This document shows, in pieces, positions 1 through 7,266 of a stretch of 9,595 nt of DNA (positions within the stretch are counted from its first letter, which is position 1; the number at the start of each line of letters is the position of its first letter). Made by a program: the position numbers and the translations under genes. Origin of the DNA: an uncultured Bacilli bacterium (lineage in GTDB: Bacteria > Bacillota_I > Bacilli_A > RF39 > UBA660); contig CAQRXS010000045.1 in assembly GCA_948874605.1 (NCBI GenBank), forward strand, positions 1 through 9,595, given 5' to 3'. The notes under the pieces are model-generated. The model was given only the letters and a program-made list of their open reading frames with translations. It searched no databases and was not told the DNA's origin.

Positions 1-245
1 CTACTTACTCTATAAAAAAATCTGATTCAAATAAAAGTAAGATCGATATATTAAAAAATGGCTTACAAGATAACAGAATAGGAATTGTTCATATTATTAA
101 TTCAAATCATTCAGCAGGACACTTTATTGTTTTGCAATCTATTGATGCTTCAAATAATACCATAACAGCGCTTGACCCAGCTGGCGGCAAAGTTGCAACA
201 TATTCAATTAATGATATCGATGGCTTTAAATACTACACATATTAA
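1..245 (+). CDS. C39-like cysteine peptidase, C-terminal part (5' end outside window)
   Basis: An open frame enters from the left edge (codons in phase with base 3) and ends at TAA 243-245. The visible ~80 residues contain S-A-G-H-F-I-V-L (His codon at 120) followed about 18 residues later by A-L-D-P-A-G-G (Asp codon at 174). This is the spacing and wording of the catalytic His and Asp in C39-like (Peptidase_C39_2 / papain-like) domains, where the pattern GHFVVL...NDPAGG is typical. The catalytic Cys would lie upstream and cannot be checked. Such domains cleave peptides, or in conjugation clusters act as cell-wall or secretion-associated hydrolases. The stop is followed at once by the ribosome site of the next gene, so the two are co-transcribed. 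The family call is reasonable; substrate and full architecture are unknown. Confidence 0.62.
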   Translation, partial: TYSIKKSDSNKSKIDILKNGLQDNRIGIVHIINSNHSAGHFIVLQSIDASNNTITALDPAGGKVATYSINDIDGFKYYTY

Positions 246-256
246 AAGGAGGAACC

Positions 257-1027
257 ATGAATCAAAAAAGTTTTAAAATTATATTAGTTTTAGTTGTTTG
301 CTGTGCCATGTATGGACTCCTCTTTTATTTCTTAAGTGGCGCAAATAAAGCTACAGAAGGGTATATACTTGTCTCAGAGCTTGGAGGACTCCACTGTAAA
401 GCTAAAATTTGTACGAGTGCAAAAACTGAGGAAATACCAAAAGAAAAAACTTACAAAGTATATCAACAAAATAAACTTCTTGGTTCCTATTTAGGAGAAT
501 ATGAAGGAAAATGGAACTTCTATGATAAAAATAAATGGGTTTCTATTTATGGAGATTTTCTTGGAGTATCGGATGGTCTAAATGCTCATATAAAAGAGTT
601 TAAAATGGAAGAGTTTACAAACCAAGATTTAATAGCAATAAAAGATATATTAAGTAAAAAAGGGATAGCTTCTTACGAAAGACTGCTTGCGAGTGAAGCG
701 GTTGTTCTGGACTTAAATAATGATGGTAAAGAAGACAGAATTTTAAGTGTTACAAATCAAAATACGGAAGTAAAAGAAAATAAATATTTTACATTATTAC
801 TTTTTATAGTAAATGGCAAAAAAATAGAAGTTTACTTTGAAACAAGTAGTCAAAAAGATTTACCAATCTATAATGTATTTAGTATTCTTTCTTTGGATGA
901 AGAGGAAAATCCAAGAATTATTATAAATAAAGGATATTTTGATCAGATGGGAAGCCCTTCCATTTTAATGCTTCAAGTAAATGGGAAAAATATCAAAGAA
1001 TTAGTTTCTACTAGTGCAAATTCCTAA
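257..1027 (+). CDS. Membrane-anchored hypothetical protein with Ca-loop (FG-GAP/dockerin-like) motif
   Basis: I do not recognise this 256-residue protein as a named family. Residues about 7-28 are a single hydrophobic segment preceded by Lys residues, so it is probably an N-terminally anchored extracytoplasmic protein; there is no clear lipobox. A Cys pair (C47, C52) sits just after the anchor. Residues 152-160 read D-L-N-N-D-G-K-E-D, matching the calcium-binding loop (Dx[DN]xDGxxD) seen in FG-GAP, VCBS and dockerin-like proteins. It is followed by alternating hydrophobic stretches that look like beta strands. The start is set by AAAAGGAGG at 244-252, which overlaps the stop of the upstream peptidase gene. 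The position between a C39-like hydrolase and a VirD4-type ATPase suggests a surface role in the same secretion or conjugation cluster. That role is inferred from context only. Confidence 0.75.
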   Translation: MNQKSFKIILVLVVCCAMYGLLFYFLSGANKATEGYILVSELGGLHCKAKICTSAKTEEIPKEKTYKVYQQNKLLGSYLGEYEGKWNFYDKNKWVSIYGDFLGVSDGLNAHIKEFKMEEFTNQDLIAIKDILSKKGIASYERLLASEAVVLDLNNDGKEDRILSVTNQNTEVKENKYFTLLLFIVNGKKIEVYFETSSQKDLPIYNVFSILSLDEEENPRIIINKGYFDQMGSPSILMLQVNGKNIKELVSTSANS

Positions 1028-1036
1028 AAACTAGTG

Positions 1037-1042
1037 TATAAT
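1037..1042 (+). promoter_or_regulatory. Possible -10 box upstream of the coupling ATPase
   Basis: A perfect TATAAT lies in the 40-base gap before the VirD4-like gene, about 25 bases before its ATG. No convincing -35 hexamer is found 16-18 bases upstream, so this may be a weak internal promoter inside a longer operon, or chance in AT-rich DNA. Confidence 0.35.
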
Positions 1043-1067
1043 AAATTTTAAGTGAAGGAGAGATTTT

Positions 1068-3308
1068 ATGAAATTTCGCGTATCTTCAAAAGACTTTACG
1101 ATGTTTGTAATCTTTTGTATCTTTTTGCTCTACTTATGTGCTATAGCTGTTTTAAATTTTTCTTCTTTTGCGAGTGATGGTACATTCTATGGATTAAATC
1201 CTATCGAAGCTTTTACGGGGGATTATATATTATTTACCTTATTCATGTTTGGTGGAGCATTAGTAGTAATTTTCTCGAGTGTATCTTCCTATATTTTTGA
1301 TAAAGACAAAGGTGCCAAAAAGATTCTAACAATTGGCGAAAAAGAAGAAAAAGGGTATTCAAGATGGGCTAAAGAAAAAGAAATTAAAGAAGATAGAGGA
1401 GTCGTACATGTTACGAGTACAGAACAACATGTCGAAGGTGCTGGAATTCCTCTTATCAATGATGGAAAAGAACTTTGGGTTGACAACAGTGATTATCATA
1501 CAATGATTATTGGTACAACTGGTTCTGGTAAAACAGAGACAATCGTTAAGCCAATGGTAAATCTTCTAGCTAAAAAAGGCGAGAGTATGGTTATTAATGA
1601 CCCCAAAGGAGAACTTTATAAATACTGTGGTGATTATTTAAAAAGTCAAGGATATAACATAGTTGTCTTAAATTTCCGTGAACCAGATCAAGGAAACGCT
1701 TGGAATCCTCTAACTATGCCGTATTATTATTTTAAACAAGGAAATATGGATAAAGCTACTGAGTTAGTAGAAGATATCGCAAACAATATTCTCGTAGATC
1801 CGAAAAATAAAGATTCTGCTTTCTGGGAAAAATCAGCTGCCGACTATTTCTCTGCATTAGCAATCGGGCTTTTTCGAGATGGGAAAGAAGAAGAAATTAA
1901 CTTTAATTCAATTAACTTAATGAGTAGTGTTGGGGATGAGCGATTTGGAACTAGCAATTACATAAAAGAATATTTTAATATTAAGGGAGAATCTTCTCCA
2001 GAATATATCTTTGGTTCTACAACCTTTAATGCTCCTAGTGAAACAAAGGGTGGTATATTATCTACATTCCGTCAAAAAATTCGTATTTTTGCATCGCGTG
2101 AAAAATTATCAGAAATGCTTTCTTATAGTGATTTTGATATGCGTAGTATTGGTGAGAAAAAAACTGCAGTATTCTTAATCATTCATGATGAGAAAACTAC
2201 ATATCATAGCTTACTTACTGTTTTCTTAAAACAATGTTATGAAACATTAATCGAAGTTGCCCAATCTAATGGTGGAAAATTAACATATCGTACAAATTTT
2301 ATTTTAGATGAATTTGCTAACATGCCACCATTACAAGACGTTGACTCCATGGTATCCGCAGCCCGAAGTCGTGAAATTAGATTTACCTTTATCATTCAAA
2401 ACTTTGCTCAGTTAAATGATGTTTATGGGAAAGAAATCGCGGAGACGCTTAAGGGAAACTGTGGGAATTTAATTTACTTAATTAGTACTGAAATGGCTGC
2501 ATTAGAAGAAATCAGCAAAATGTGTGGAGAAGTAAAAAGTAAAGAAAAAGATAAAACCGCGTCAACACCACTTGTAACAGTATCAGACCTTCAAAAGATG
2601 AAAATGGGGCAAGCCATTATTCGAAGACTTCGAATGAATCCATTCAAAACAAAATTAGAATTTGATTATAAAATGAACTGGGGAATTGAAAGAAAGCAAC
2701 TAGCCTTTCCAAAACGCGACCAAAAAACAGTTGCAATGTTTGATTTGAAAAATTATGTTTCTGAAACGAAAAGAAAACAAATGATGGAAAATCCAAACGG
2801 TGGGCCTAATCCAACTGGTAACTCATTCAATCCATTTATGCCAGGAATGGGAGCTCCAAATCCTTTTATGAGTAGTCCAATGGGTCCAGGCGGTATGCCT
2901 CCAATGACAGGATTAAATGGGAGTCCTTTAGGTGGTGGTTTACAAGGACTTGATAATACGATTCCTGGTCTTAACAAACCAGTATCAAGTTTAACAAATG
3001 AAGAAATTGATCGTATGATAGCAGATATTGATAAAAAGCTAAAAGAATTAGATGAAGAAGAAGCACGTGAGAAGGAAAAAATGGAAAAAGAATTAAACAA
3101 AAATAAGCAGACTCAAGTGAGTTTGCCTATAGAAGAAAAAACAAAAGAAGAAACGAAAAACATAGAAACTATTATTCAAAAAGAAAAAATCGAAGAAGGA
3201 AAAAATAAACCAAAAATTAATATTGATGTAGACTCCGTTATAATGGATGATAACGTAATCACAGATGATGAATTCTTTGATGATTTCTTCCATGATGATG
3301 ATATATAA
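1068..3308 (+). CDS. VirD4/TraG-type coupling ATPase with C-terminal disordered and acidic extension
   Basis: This 746-residue protein is a type IV coupling protein, the inner-membrane ATPase that delivers DNA-protein or protein substrates to a type IV secretion channel. Two N-terminal membrane segments (about 11-34 and 50-75) precede the motor domain. Walker A is G-T-T-G-S-G-K-T at 149-156. N-D-P-K-G-E-L-Y around 180 is the next T4CP motif. Walker B is I-L-D-E-F-A-N-M-P-P with D414 and E415, the characteristic TraG/VirD4 form. After the ATPase domain comes a Met/Pro/Gly/Asn-rich linker (about 575-635), a highly charged predicted coiled coil (about 647-690), and a tail from about 719 dense in Asp and Phe. 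AAGGAG at 1055-1060 with 7-base spacing sets the start. It is the last gene before a terminator. Partner T4SS genes are not visible, so conjugation versus protein export is unresolved. Confidence 0.92.
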   Translation: MKFRVSSKDFTMFVIFCIFLLYLCAIAVLNFSSFASDGTFYGLNPIEAFTGDYILFTLFMFGGALVVIFSSVSSYIFDKDKGAKKILTIGEKEEKGYSRWAKEKEIKEDRGVVHVTSTEQHVEGAGIPLINDGKELWVDNSDYHTMIIGTTGSGKTETIVKPMVNLLAKKGESMVINDPKGELYKYCGDYLKSQGYNIVVLNFREPDQGNAWNPLTMPYYYFKQGNMDKATELVEDIANNILVDPKNKDSAFWEKSAADYFSALAIGLFRDGKEEEINFNSINLMSSVGDERFGTSNYIKEYFNIKGESSPEYIFGSTTFNAPSETKGGILSTFRQKIRIFASREKLSEMLSYSDFDMRSIGEKKTAVFLIIHDEKTTYHSLLTVFLKQCYETLIEVAQSNGGKLTYRTNFILDEFANMPPLQDVDSMVSAARSREIRFTFIIQNFAQLNDVYGKEIAETLKGNCGNLIYLISTEMAALEEISKMCGEVKSKEKDKTASTPLVTVSDLQKMKMGQAIIRRLRMNPFKTKLEFDYKMNWGIERKQLAFPKRDQKTVAMFDLKNYVSETKRKQMMENPNGGPNPTGNSFNPFMPGMGAPNPFMSSPMGPGGMPPMTGLNGSPLGGGLQGLDNTIPGLNKPVSSLTNEEIDRMIADIDKKLKELDEEEAREKEKMEKELNKNKQTQVSLPIEEKTKEETKNIETIIQKEKIEEGKNKPKINIDVDSVIMDDNVITDDEFFDDFFHDDDI

Positions 3309-3314
3309 GAAAAT

Positions 3315-3338
3315 CTTCACAAAATGTGGAGTTTTTTT
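3315..3338 (+). terminator. Intrinsic terminator after the coupling ATPase
   Basis: CTTCACA (3315-3321) and TGTGGAG (3325-3331) form a 7-bp stem, with one G-U pair and a 3-base loop, followed directly by seven T (3332-3338). It lies 7 bases after the stop codon and separates the secretion-type cluster from the ferritin-like gene. Confidence 0.8.
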
Positions 3339-3410
3339 ATCACATAAAAAGCAAAAATACTCACTGAAATATTTTGGGAAAAGAAACATACTATTTTTAT
3401 AGGTGATAGA

Positions 3411-3902
3411 ATGAATTGTCAAGTAAATAAACCTTATCCTCCCATTAAAGTAGAAAAAAAATCGGCTTATTATGCCAAAATACTATCTCATATCTATGCT
3501 TCCTCAGAAAGTGAATTAACCGCAATCCTTCAATATTCCTATGAAACATTTTTAATTCAAGATGAACCATTAAGAAAGATTATTAAAGAAATATCTATCG
3601 TGGAAATGCATCATTTAGAAATTCTTGGAACTTTAATTCATTTATTAGGTAATGATCCCGTATTTGTAGATTTAAGTGAATGTAAGAATGCTTATTGGAA
3701 TTCAGATTACATTTATTATGATACCGATTTTCGAACTATGATGGATATTAATATAGAATCAGAAAAAAATAATATAAGAAATTATCAAATGGTTCTTAAC
3801 GTTATTGAAGATAAATATATCCAAGAAATACTAAAAAGAATTTTAGAAGATGAATATCTTCATTTAGAAATTTTTATGAAATTACGAACAAGTCATATTT
3901 AA
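3411..3902 (+). CDS. Ferritin-like di-metal protein (CotJC / Mn-catalase-like)
   Basis: This 163-residue all-helical protein carries two matching metal half-sites. The first is E35 with E65-M-H-H68 and the second is E118 with E148-Y-L-H151. The Glu-to-Glu spacing is 30 residues in both halves, the internal symmetry of the ferritin-like four-helix bundle with an Fe or Mn pair. The text around residues 10-73 (Pro-rich start, E-x-x-A-x-x-Q-Y, then V-E-M-H-H-L-E-I-L-G) resembles the CotJC and manganese-catalase branch more than storage ferritins. Likely roles are peroxide removal or metal handling in the cytoplasm; the exact activity is inferred. The start is set by AGGTGAT (3401-3407). No terminator is seen before the ABC exporter 45 bases downstream, so read-through into it is likely. 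No spore genes are visible to support a coat role. Confidence 0.82.
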   Translation: MNCQVNKPYPPIKVEKKSAYYAKILSHIYASSESELTAILQYSYETFLIQDEPLRKIIKEISIVEMHHLEILGTLIHLLGNDPVFVDLSECKNAYWNSDYIYYDTDFRTMMDINIESEKNNIRNYQMVLNVIEDKYIQEILKRILEDEYLHLEIFMKLRTSHI

Positions 3903-3903
3903 C

Positions 3904-3932
3904 TTTTCAATCTATTTAATATCGTTTATAAT
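3904..3932 (+). promoter_or_regulatory. Promoter of the ABC exporter
   Basis: TTTTCA (3904-3909) is spaced 17 bases from a perfect TATAAT (3927-3932). The predicted transcript would start near 3939, inside or just before the AGGTGAT ribosome site, leaving a leader of only about 8-10 bases before the ATG at 3948. Confidence 0.6.
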
Positions 3933-3947
3933 AAAATAGGTGATAGT

Positions 3948-5681
3948 ATGAAAGAAACTTGGCAACATTTAAAAATGGTATTTAAAGTTGGTAACGAATA
4001 TAAATATGCTTTTATTTTAGAAATTGTTTTAACTTTCATACAAATTATAATCGGTATTATTTTACCTCTTTATCTCGCTAAACAAATTGTTTTATTTGCA
4101 TCAAATGAACTTCATCAGTTAGTTTTAGCTAGTTTAGCGGTTCTTGGCATATCAATAATAAATGAGATTAACAATTGTCTTATTGCTAGAGTTTGTACTG
4201 TTTTTAGACGAGGAACTTCTAAAAATATTCAAATAAAGTTAGGACAAGAAATTTTGAAAGTTTGCCAAAAAGAAATGGAGCATCATGGTACAGGAACATT
4301 CATAGAACGTCTAAATCAAGATACTGACAAAATGAGTGAAATTTTTACCAAAGGAGTAGGGTATCTATCTGGTGTTAGCATGAATATAGGAATATTTATC
4401 GCGGTCTTCCTAATGAATAAAATAGTTTTCTGTTTTTATATTACTGTAGCTATTATTTTAACACTTTTTCATTTACTACGTACTCACAAAATAGGAATTG
4501 AAGAAATGAAACTTCGTAAGCAAAAAGATAAAGTTTCTAGTTTTGTGGGAGAATTAGTACGAGGAGAAAAAGATATCAAAATGTTGTCTGCAAAACAATC
4601 GTTTATGAATAAATTAACAGAGGAAATTACCGAAAAAAATAACTGCTATCATTCTGTTAGAAAAGTAGGAATTATCTATAATACCAGTATAGCCATTTTA
4701 ATTCAGCTGTTTTCTTTTCTATTAGTTCTTCTTCTAATTGCTCTTATCAAACGAAACAGCATTGATGCCGCGCTTGCTGTTGCCTTGTTTACCTATCGTA
4801 CTAATATTATGACAAACTTTATGGAAAAAATAGCTTTATTATTAGATGAGTGTAAAAGCTTTAATATTTCATGTAATCGTGTTTTTTCAATCATTGAAAA
4901 TAAAGAATTTGCTAAAGAAAAGTTTGGTAAGAAACATCTTGACCACATAGAAGGAAATTTTGAATTTCAAAATGTGTCATTTTCCTATGATCAAGATCAC
5001 CCAGTATTAAAAAATATGTCATTTAAAGTAAATAGTGGTGAGACAGTTGCTTTTGTTGGTAAAAGTGGTTCCGGAAAAAGTACAGTTTTTAATTTGTTAG
5101 GAAAATTATATGATAGTACAGATGGAAAAATTACTTTAGATGGGTTTGATATTAACTTATTAGATGAAGAATCAATAAGAAATAATATTACTATTATTAG
5201 TCAAAATCCTTACATTTTTAATATGAGTATTCGAGACAATTTTCGTTTAGTAAAAGAAGATATAACAGAAGAAGAAATTATAAATGCTCTAGAAAAAGCA
5301 TGTTTAATAGATTTTATTAATCAAACTTCAAAAGGACTAGACACAATTATTGGTGAAGGTGGAACGAATCTTTCAGGTGGTCAAAAACAACGACTTGCAA
5401 TAGCAAGAGCTTTTGTTCAAAAAACAAAAATTATTCTTTTTGATGAAGCAACAAGTGCCTTAGATAATCAAACTCAAAAAAGCATTCAGAAAGCAATAGA
5501 AAATCTAAAAGGGGACTATACTATTTTAATCATTGCTCATCGTTTATCAACAATTATTGACTCTGACCGTATTTTGCTTTTAGAAGATGGTAATATTACT
5601 GCGGAAGGTACACATCAAGAATTATTGAAAAAATCGAAAAGTTATCAGAATTTATATGAAAGTGAGCTTCTTGAAAAATAG
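3948..5681 (+). CDS. ABC exporter half-transporter, membrane domain fused to ATPase
   Basis: This 577-residue protein has the type IV (exporter) ABC layout: an N-terminal membrane domain (hydrophobic segments near 20-42, 58-80, 140-178 and 243-268) and a C-terminal nucleotide-binding domain. ATPase motifs are complete: A-loop Tyr near 347, Walker A G-K-S-G-S-G-K-S-T at 371-379, Q-loop Q419, signature L-S-G-G-Q at 475-479, Walker B ending D499-E500 with the D-loop S-A-L-D, and switch His531. With no partner half next door it probably works as a homodimer moving a lipid, drug or peptide out of the cell. The substrate cannot be told. There is no N-terminal C39 peptidase domain, so it is not a bacteriocin-processing type. 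The AGGTGAT ribosome site overlaps the predicted transcript start. It lies between the ferritin-like gene and a terminator. Confidence 0.93.
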   Translation: MKETWQHLKMVFKVGNEYKYAFILEIVLTFIQIIIGIILPLYLAKQIVLFASNELHQLVLASLAVLGISIINEINNCLIARVCTVFRRGTSKNIQIKLGQEILKVCQKEMEHHGTGTFIERLNQDTDKMSEIFTKGVGYLSGVSMNIGIFIAVFLMNKIVFCFYITVAIILTLFHLLRTHKIGIEEMKLRKQKDKVSSFVGELVRGEKDIKMLSAKQSFMNKLTEEITEKNNCYHSVRKVGIIYNTSIAILIQLFSFLLVLLLIALIKRNSIDAALAVALFTYRTNIMTNFMEKIALLLDECKSFNISCNRVFSIIENKEFAKEKFGKKHLDHIEGNFEFQNVSFSYDQDHPVLKNMSFKVNSGETVAFVGKSGSGKSTVFNLLGKLYDSTDGKITLDGFDINLLDEESIRNNITIISQNPYIFNMSIRDNFRLVKEDITEEEIINALEKACLIDFINQTSKGLDTIIGEGGTNLSGGQKQRLAIARAFVQKTKIILFDEATSALDNQTQKSIQKAIENLKGDYTILIIAHRLSTIIDSDRILLLEDGNITAEGTHQELLKKSKSYQNLYESELLEK

Positions 5682-5688
5682 TTTTTGG

Positions 5689-5716
5689 AAAAGGCTAGAT
5701 TAACTAGTTTTTTTTT
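5689..5716 (+). terminator. Intrinsic terminator after the ABC exporter
   Basis: AAAAGGCTAG (5689-5698) pairs with CTAGTTTTTT (5704-5713) through a 5-base loop ATTAA, including two G-U pairs, with a run of nine T ending at 5716. It begins 7 bases after the exporter stop codon. Confidence 0.7.
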
Positions 5717-5724
5717 GATAAAAT
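5716..5724 (+). promoter_or_regulatory. Extended -10 promoter of the redox operon
   Basis: TGATAAAAT matches the extended -10 form TGnTAtAAT and begins at the last T of the upstream terminator. No good -35 is present, which extended -10 promoters can tolerate. It sits 27 bases before the ATG at 5752, which has AAAGGGG (5737-5743) as ribosome site. Confidence 0.5.
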
Positions 5725-5751
5725 GAGAATGATAGAAAAGGGGTCACAATA

Positions 5752-7266
5752 ATGAATTACGATTGTATAGTAATAGGTGCTGGCAATAGTGGACTTACTG
5801 CGGCTTTAACGTTGCAAAAAAAAGGAAAAAATGTTTTAATTTTAGAAAAAAATAAAATGCCTGGAGGACTATCTACTTCATTTAAACGAGGGGATTTTGA
5901 ATTTCCGGCTCAAACAAATAATTTATTTGGATATGGAACTTTAGAAAATGCTGGAGAAATTTATCAATTGTTTCAAAGATTAGGTATTGCCAATAAAATA
6001 ACAATGAGTGAAATTGAGCTACCTGTGCATGTTATTTCTAAAACCTCTAAAGAAGAATTTGTATTGCCATATGGTATAGAGAATTTCATTGAAAAAATGG
6101 AAGAATACGTTTCAGGAAGTCGTGATTCCATGGTTACCTTTTTTGGGTTGTGCGAAGACATTAGAGAAGGATTTACATACTTAAAAGAAAAAGGCAAACA
6201 GTTAAATATCGAGGATTTTTATCAAAAATATCCTAATTTTATTCAGATTGCTCCATGCAATGTAAAAACGGTATTAGAAGCAATACATATGCCACGAAAA
6301 GCAATTGAAATTTTATCTTCTTTTTGGATTAATTTTGGTAGTGGAATCTCTGACTTAAGCTTTCTACATTTTTGTTTTATAGTTGAATCATACGTCAAAT
6401 ATAAACCATTTGTTCCAATTCTAACTCCGCATGAGATATCGATAACCCTAGCTACAGAATTTACAAGTCTTGGTGGGACAATTAAATATCTTACAGAGGC
6501 TCAAGAAATATTGGTAGAAAATAATAAAGTAGTAGGAGTAAAAACAGAAAATGATACTTTTGCATGTAATCATCTCATAGCGGCAATTAGTCCTTTAACT
6601 GTTTATGGCAATCTAATTAAAAGAGAGAACGTTCCAGATGATGCTTTAAAATTACAAAACAAAAGAACTTTAGGAGCAAAAGAAATAACAGTATATCTAG
6701 GTCTAAATAAAACTACAGAAGAACTAGGTCTTTCGCATTACCAATATTTTATTTTAAATTCTCTAGACAGTGTAACAGAACAAAAAAAGATGGATACTGT
6801 AAAAAATGGTAATCTAGTTGCTACAATTTTAAATAATGGTGTAAAAACGGCTTCTCGCTCAGGAACTTCCATCATAATATTAAATAGCCTGTTTTTTGGA
6901 AGTGAATTTGATAAAAATGTAACCCCTGAAAACTATTATGAATACAAAGAAGAATTAGCAAGTTTTTTAATTCAAGAGTTTGAAAAGTCTACAGGAACTC
7001 AAATTAAAAGTTCACTCGAAGAAATAGAAGTTGCAACTCCAATTACATACAGAAGATATACTGGTCACCCAAGTGGAATAACCTATGGTTTCCAAGCCAA
7101 AGGTTTTGATAATTTATTACCTCGAGTTTTAAATGAATCAGAAGAAGAATTTATAAATGGATTAAAAATATGTGGATGTTATGGAAGTGATTTAGCTGGA
7201 TTTGGGGAAACATATTTAAATGGGGAAACAATTGCTTTAAAGACACTAGAGGAGTGGGAATTATGA
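5752..7266 (+). CDS. CrtI/retinol-saturase-like FAD-dependent oxidoreductase
   Basis: This 504-residue protein opens with a Rossmann fold: G-A-G-N-S-G at 9-14, the ribose-binding E32, and the P-G-G-L-S-T segment at 37-42. This is the hallmark of the NAD_binding_8 / amino-oxidase clan that includes phytoene desaturases (CrtI), carotenoid isomerases and retinol saturases. A C-terminal C-G-C-Y-G-S-D-L-A-G-F-G-E-T-Y-L-N-G-E block near 477-496 matches the second FAD contact of that clan. Family members add, remove or shift double bonds on long hydrophobic molecules. No carotenoid synthesis gene is nearby, so the substrate is open (polyene, lipid or terpenoid). Its stop TGA (7264-7266) overlaps the ATG of the ferredoxin-reductase-like gene, implying translational coupling and a shared job in which that partner supplies or accepts electrons. 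Confidence 0.82.
   Translation: MNYDCIVIGAGNSGLTAALTLQKKGKNVLILEKNKMPGGLSTSFKRGDFEFPAQTNNLFGYGTLENAGEIYQLFQRLGIANKITMSEIELPVHVISKTSKEEFVLPYGIENFIEKMEEYVSGSRDSMVTFFGLCEDIREGFTYLKEKGKQLNIEDFYQKYPNFIQIAPCNVKTVLEAIHMPRKAIEILSSFWINFGSGISDLSFLHFCFIVESYVKYKPFVPILTPHEISITLATEFTSLGGTIKYLTEAQEILVENNKVVGVKTENDTFACNHLIAAISPLTVYGNLIKRENVPDDALKLQNKRTLGAKEITVYLGLNKTTEELGLSHYQYFILNSLDSVTEQKKMDTVKNGNLVATILNNGVKTASRSGTSIIILNSLFFGSEFDKNVTPENYYEYKEELASFLIQEFEKSTGTQIKSSLEEIEVATPITYRRYTGHPSGITYGFQAKGFDNLLPRVLNESEEEFINGLKICGCYGSDLAGFGETYLNGETIALKTLEEWEL

Noticed and set aside
1010..1036. ACTAGTG repeated twice 20 bases apart before the coupling ATPase gene
   Set aside because: Only 7 bases, one copy lies inside the upstream coding end, and nothing else suggests an operator.
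2753..3100. 115-residue open frame on the minus strand
   Set aside because: It is the reverse shadow of the Met/Pro/Gly-rich and E/K-rich end of the coupling ATPase; it has no ribosome site and a Ser/Phe-rich low-complexity translation.
3093..3422. 109-residue open frame on the minus strand
   Set aside because: It overlaps the ATPase tail, its terminator and the start of the ferritin-like gene; the product is Phe/Ile-rich with no family resemblance.
7254..7266. Mycoplasma-type code with TGA as Trp
   Set aside because: Trp is written TGG throughout, and TGA ends the CrtI-like gene in an ATGA overlap with a well-placed ribosome site for the next gene.
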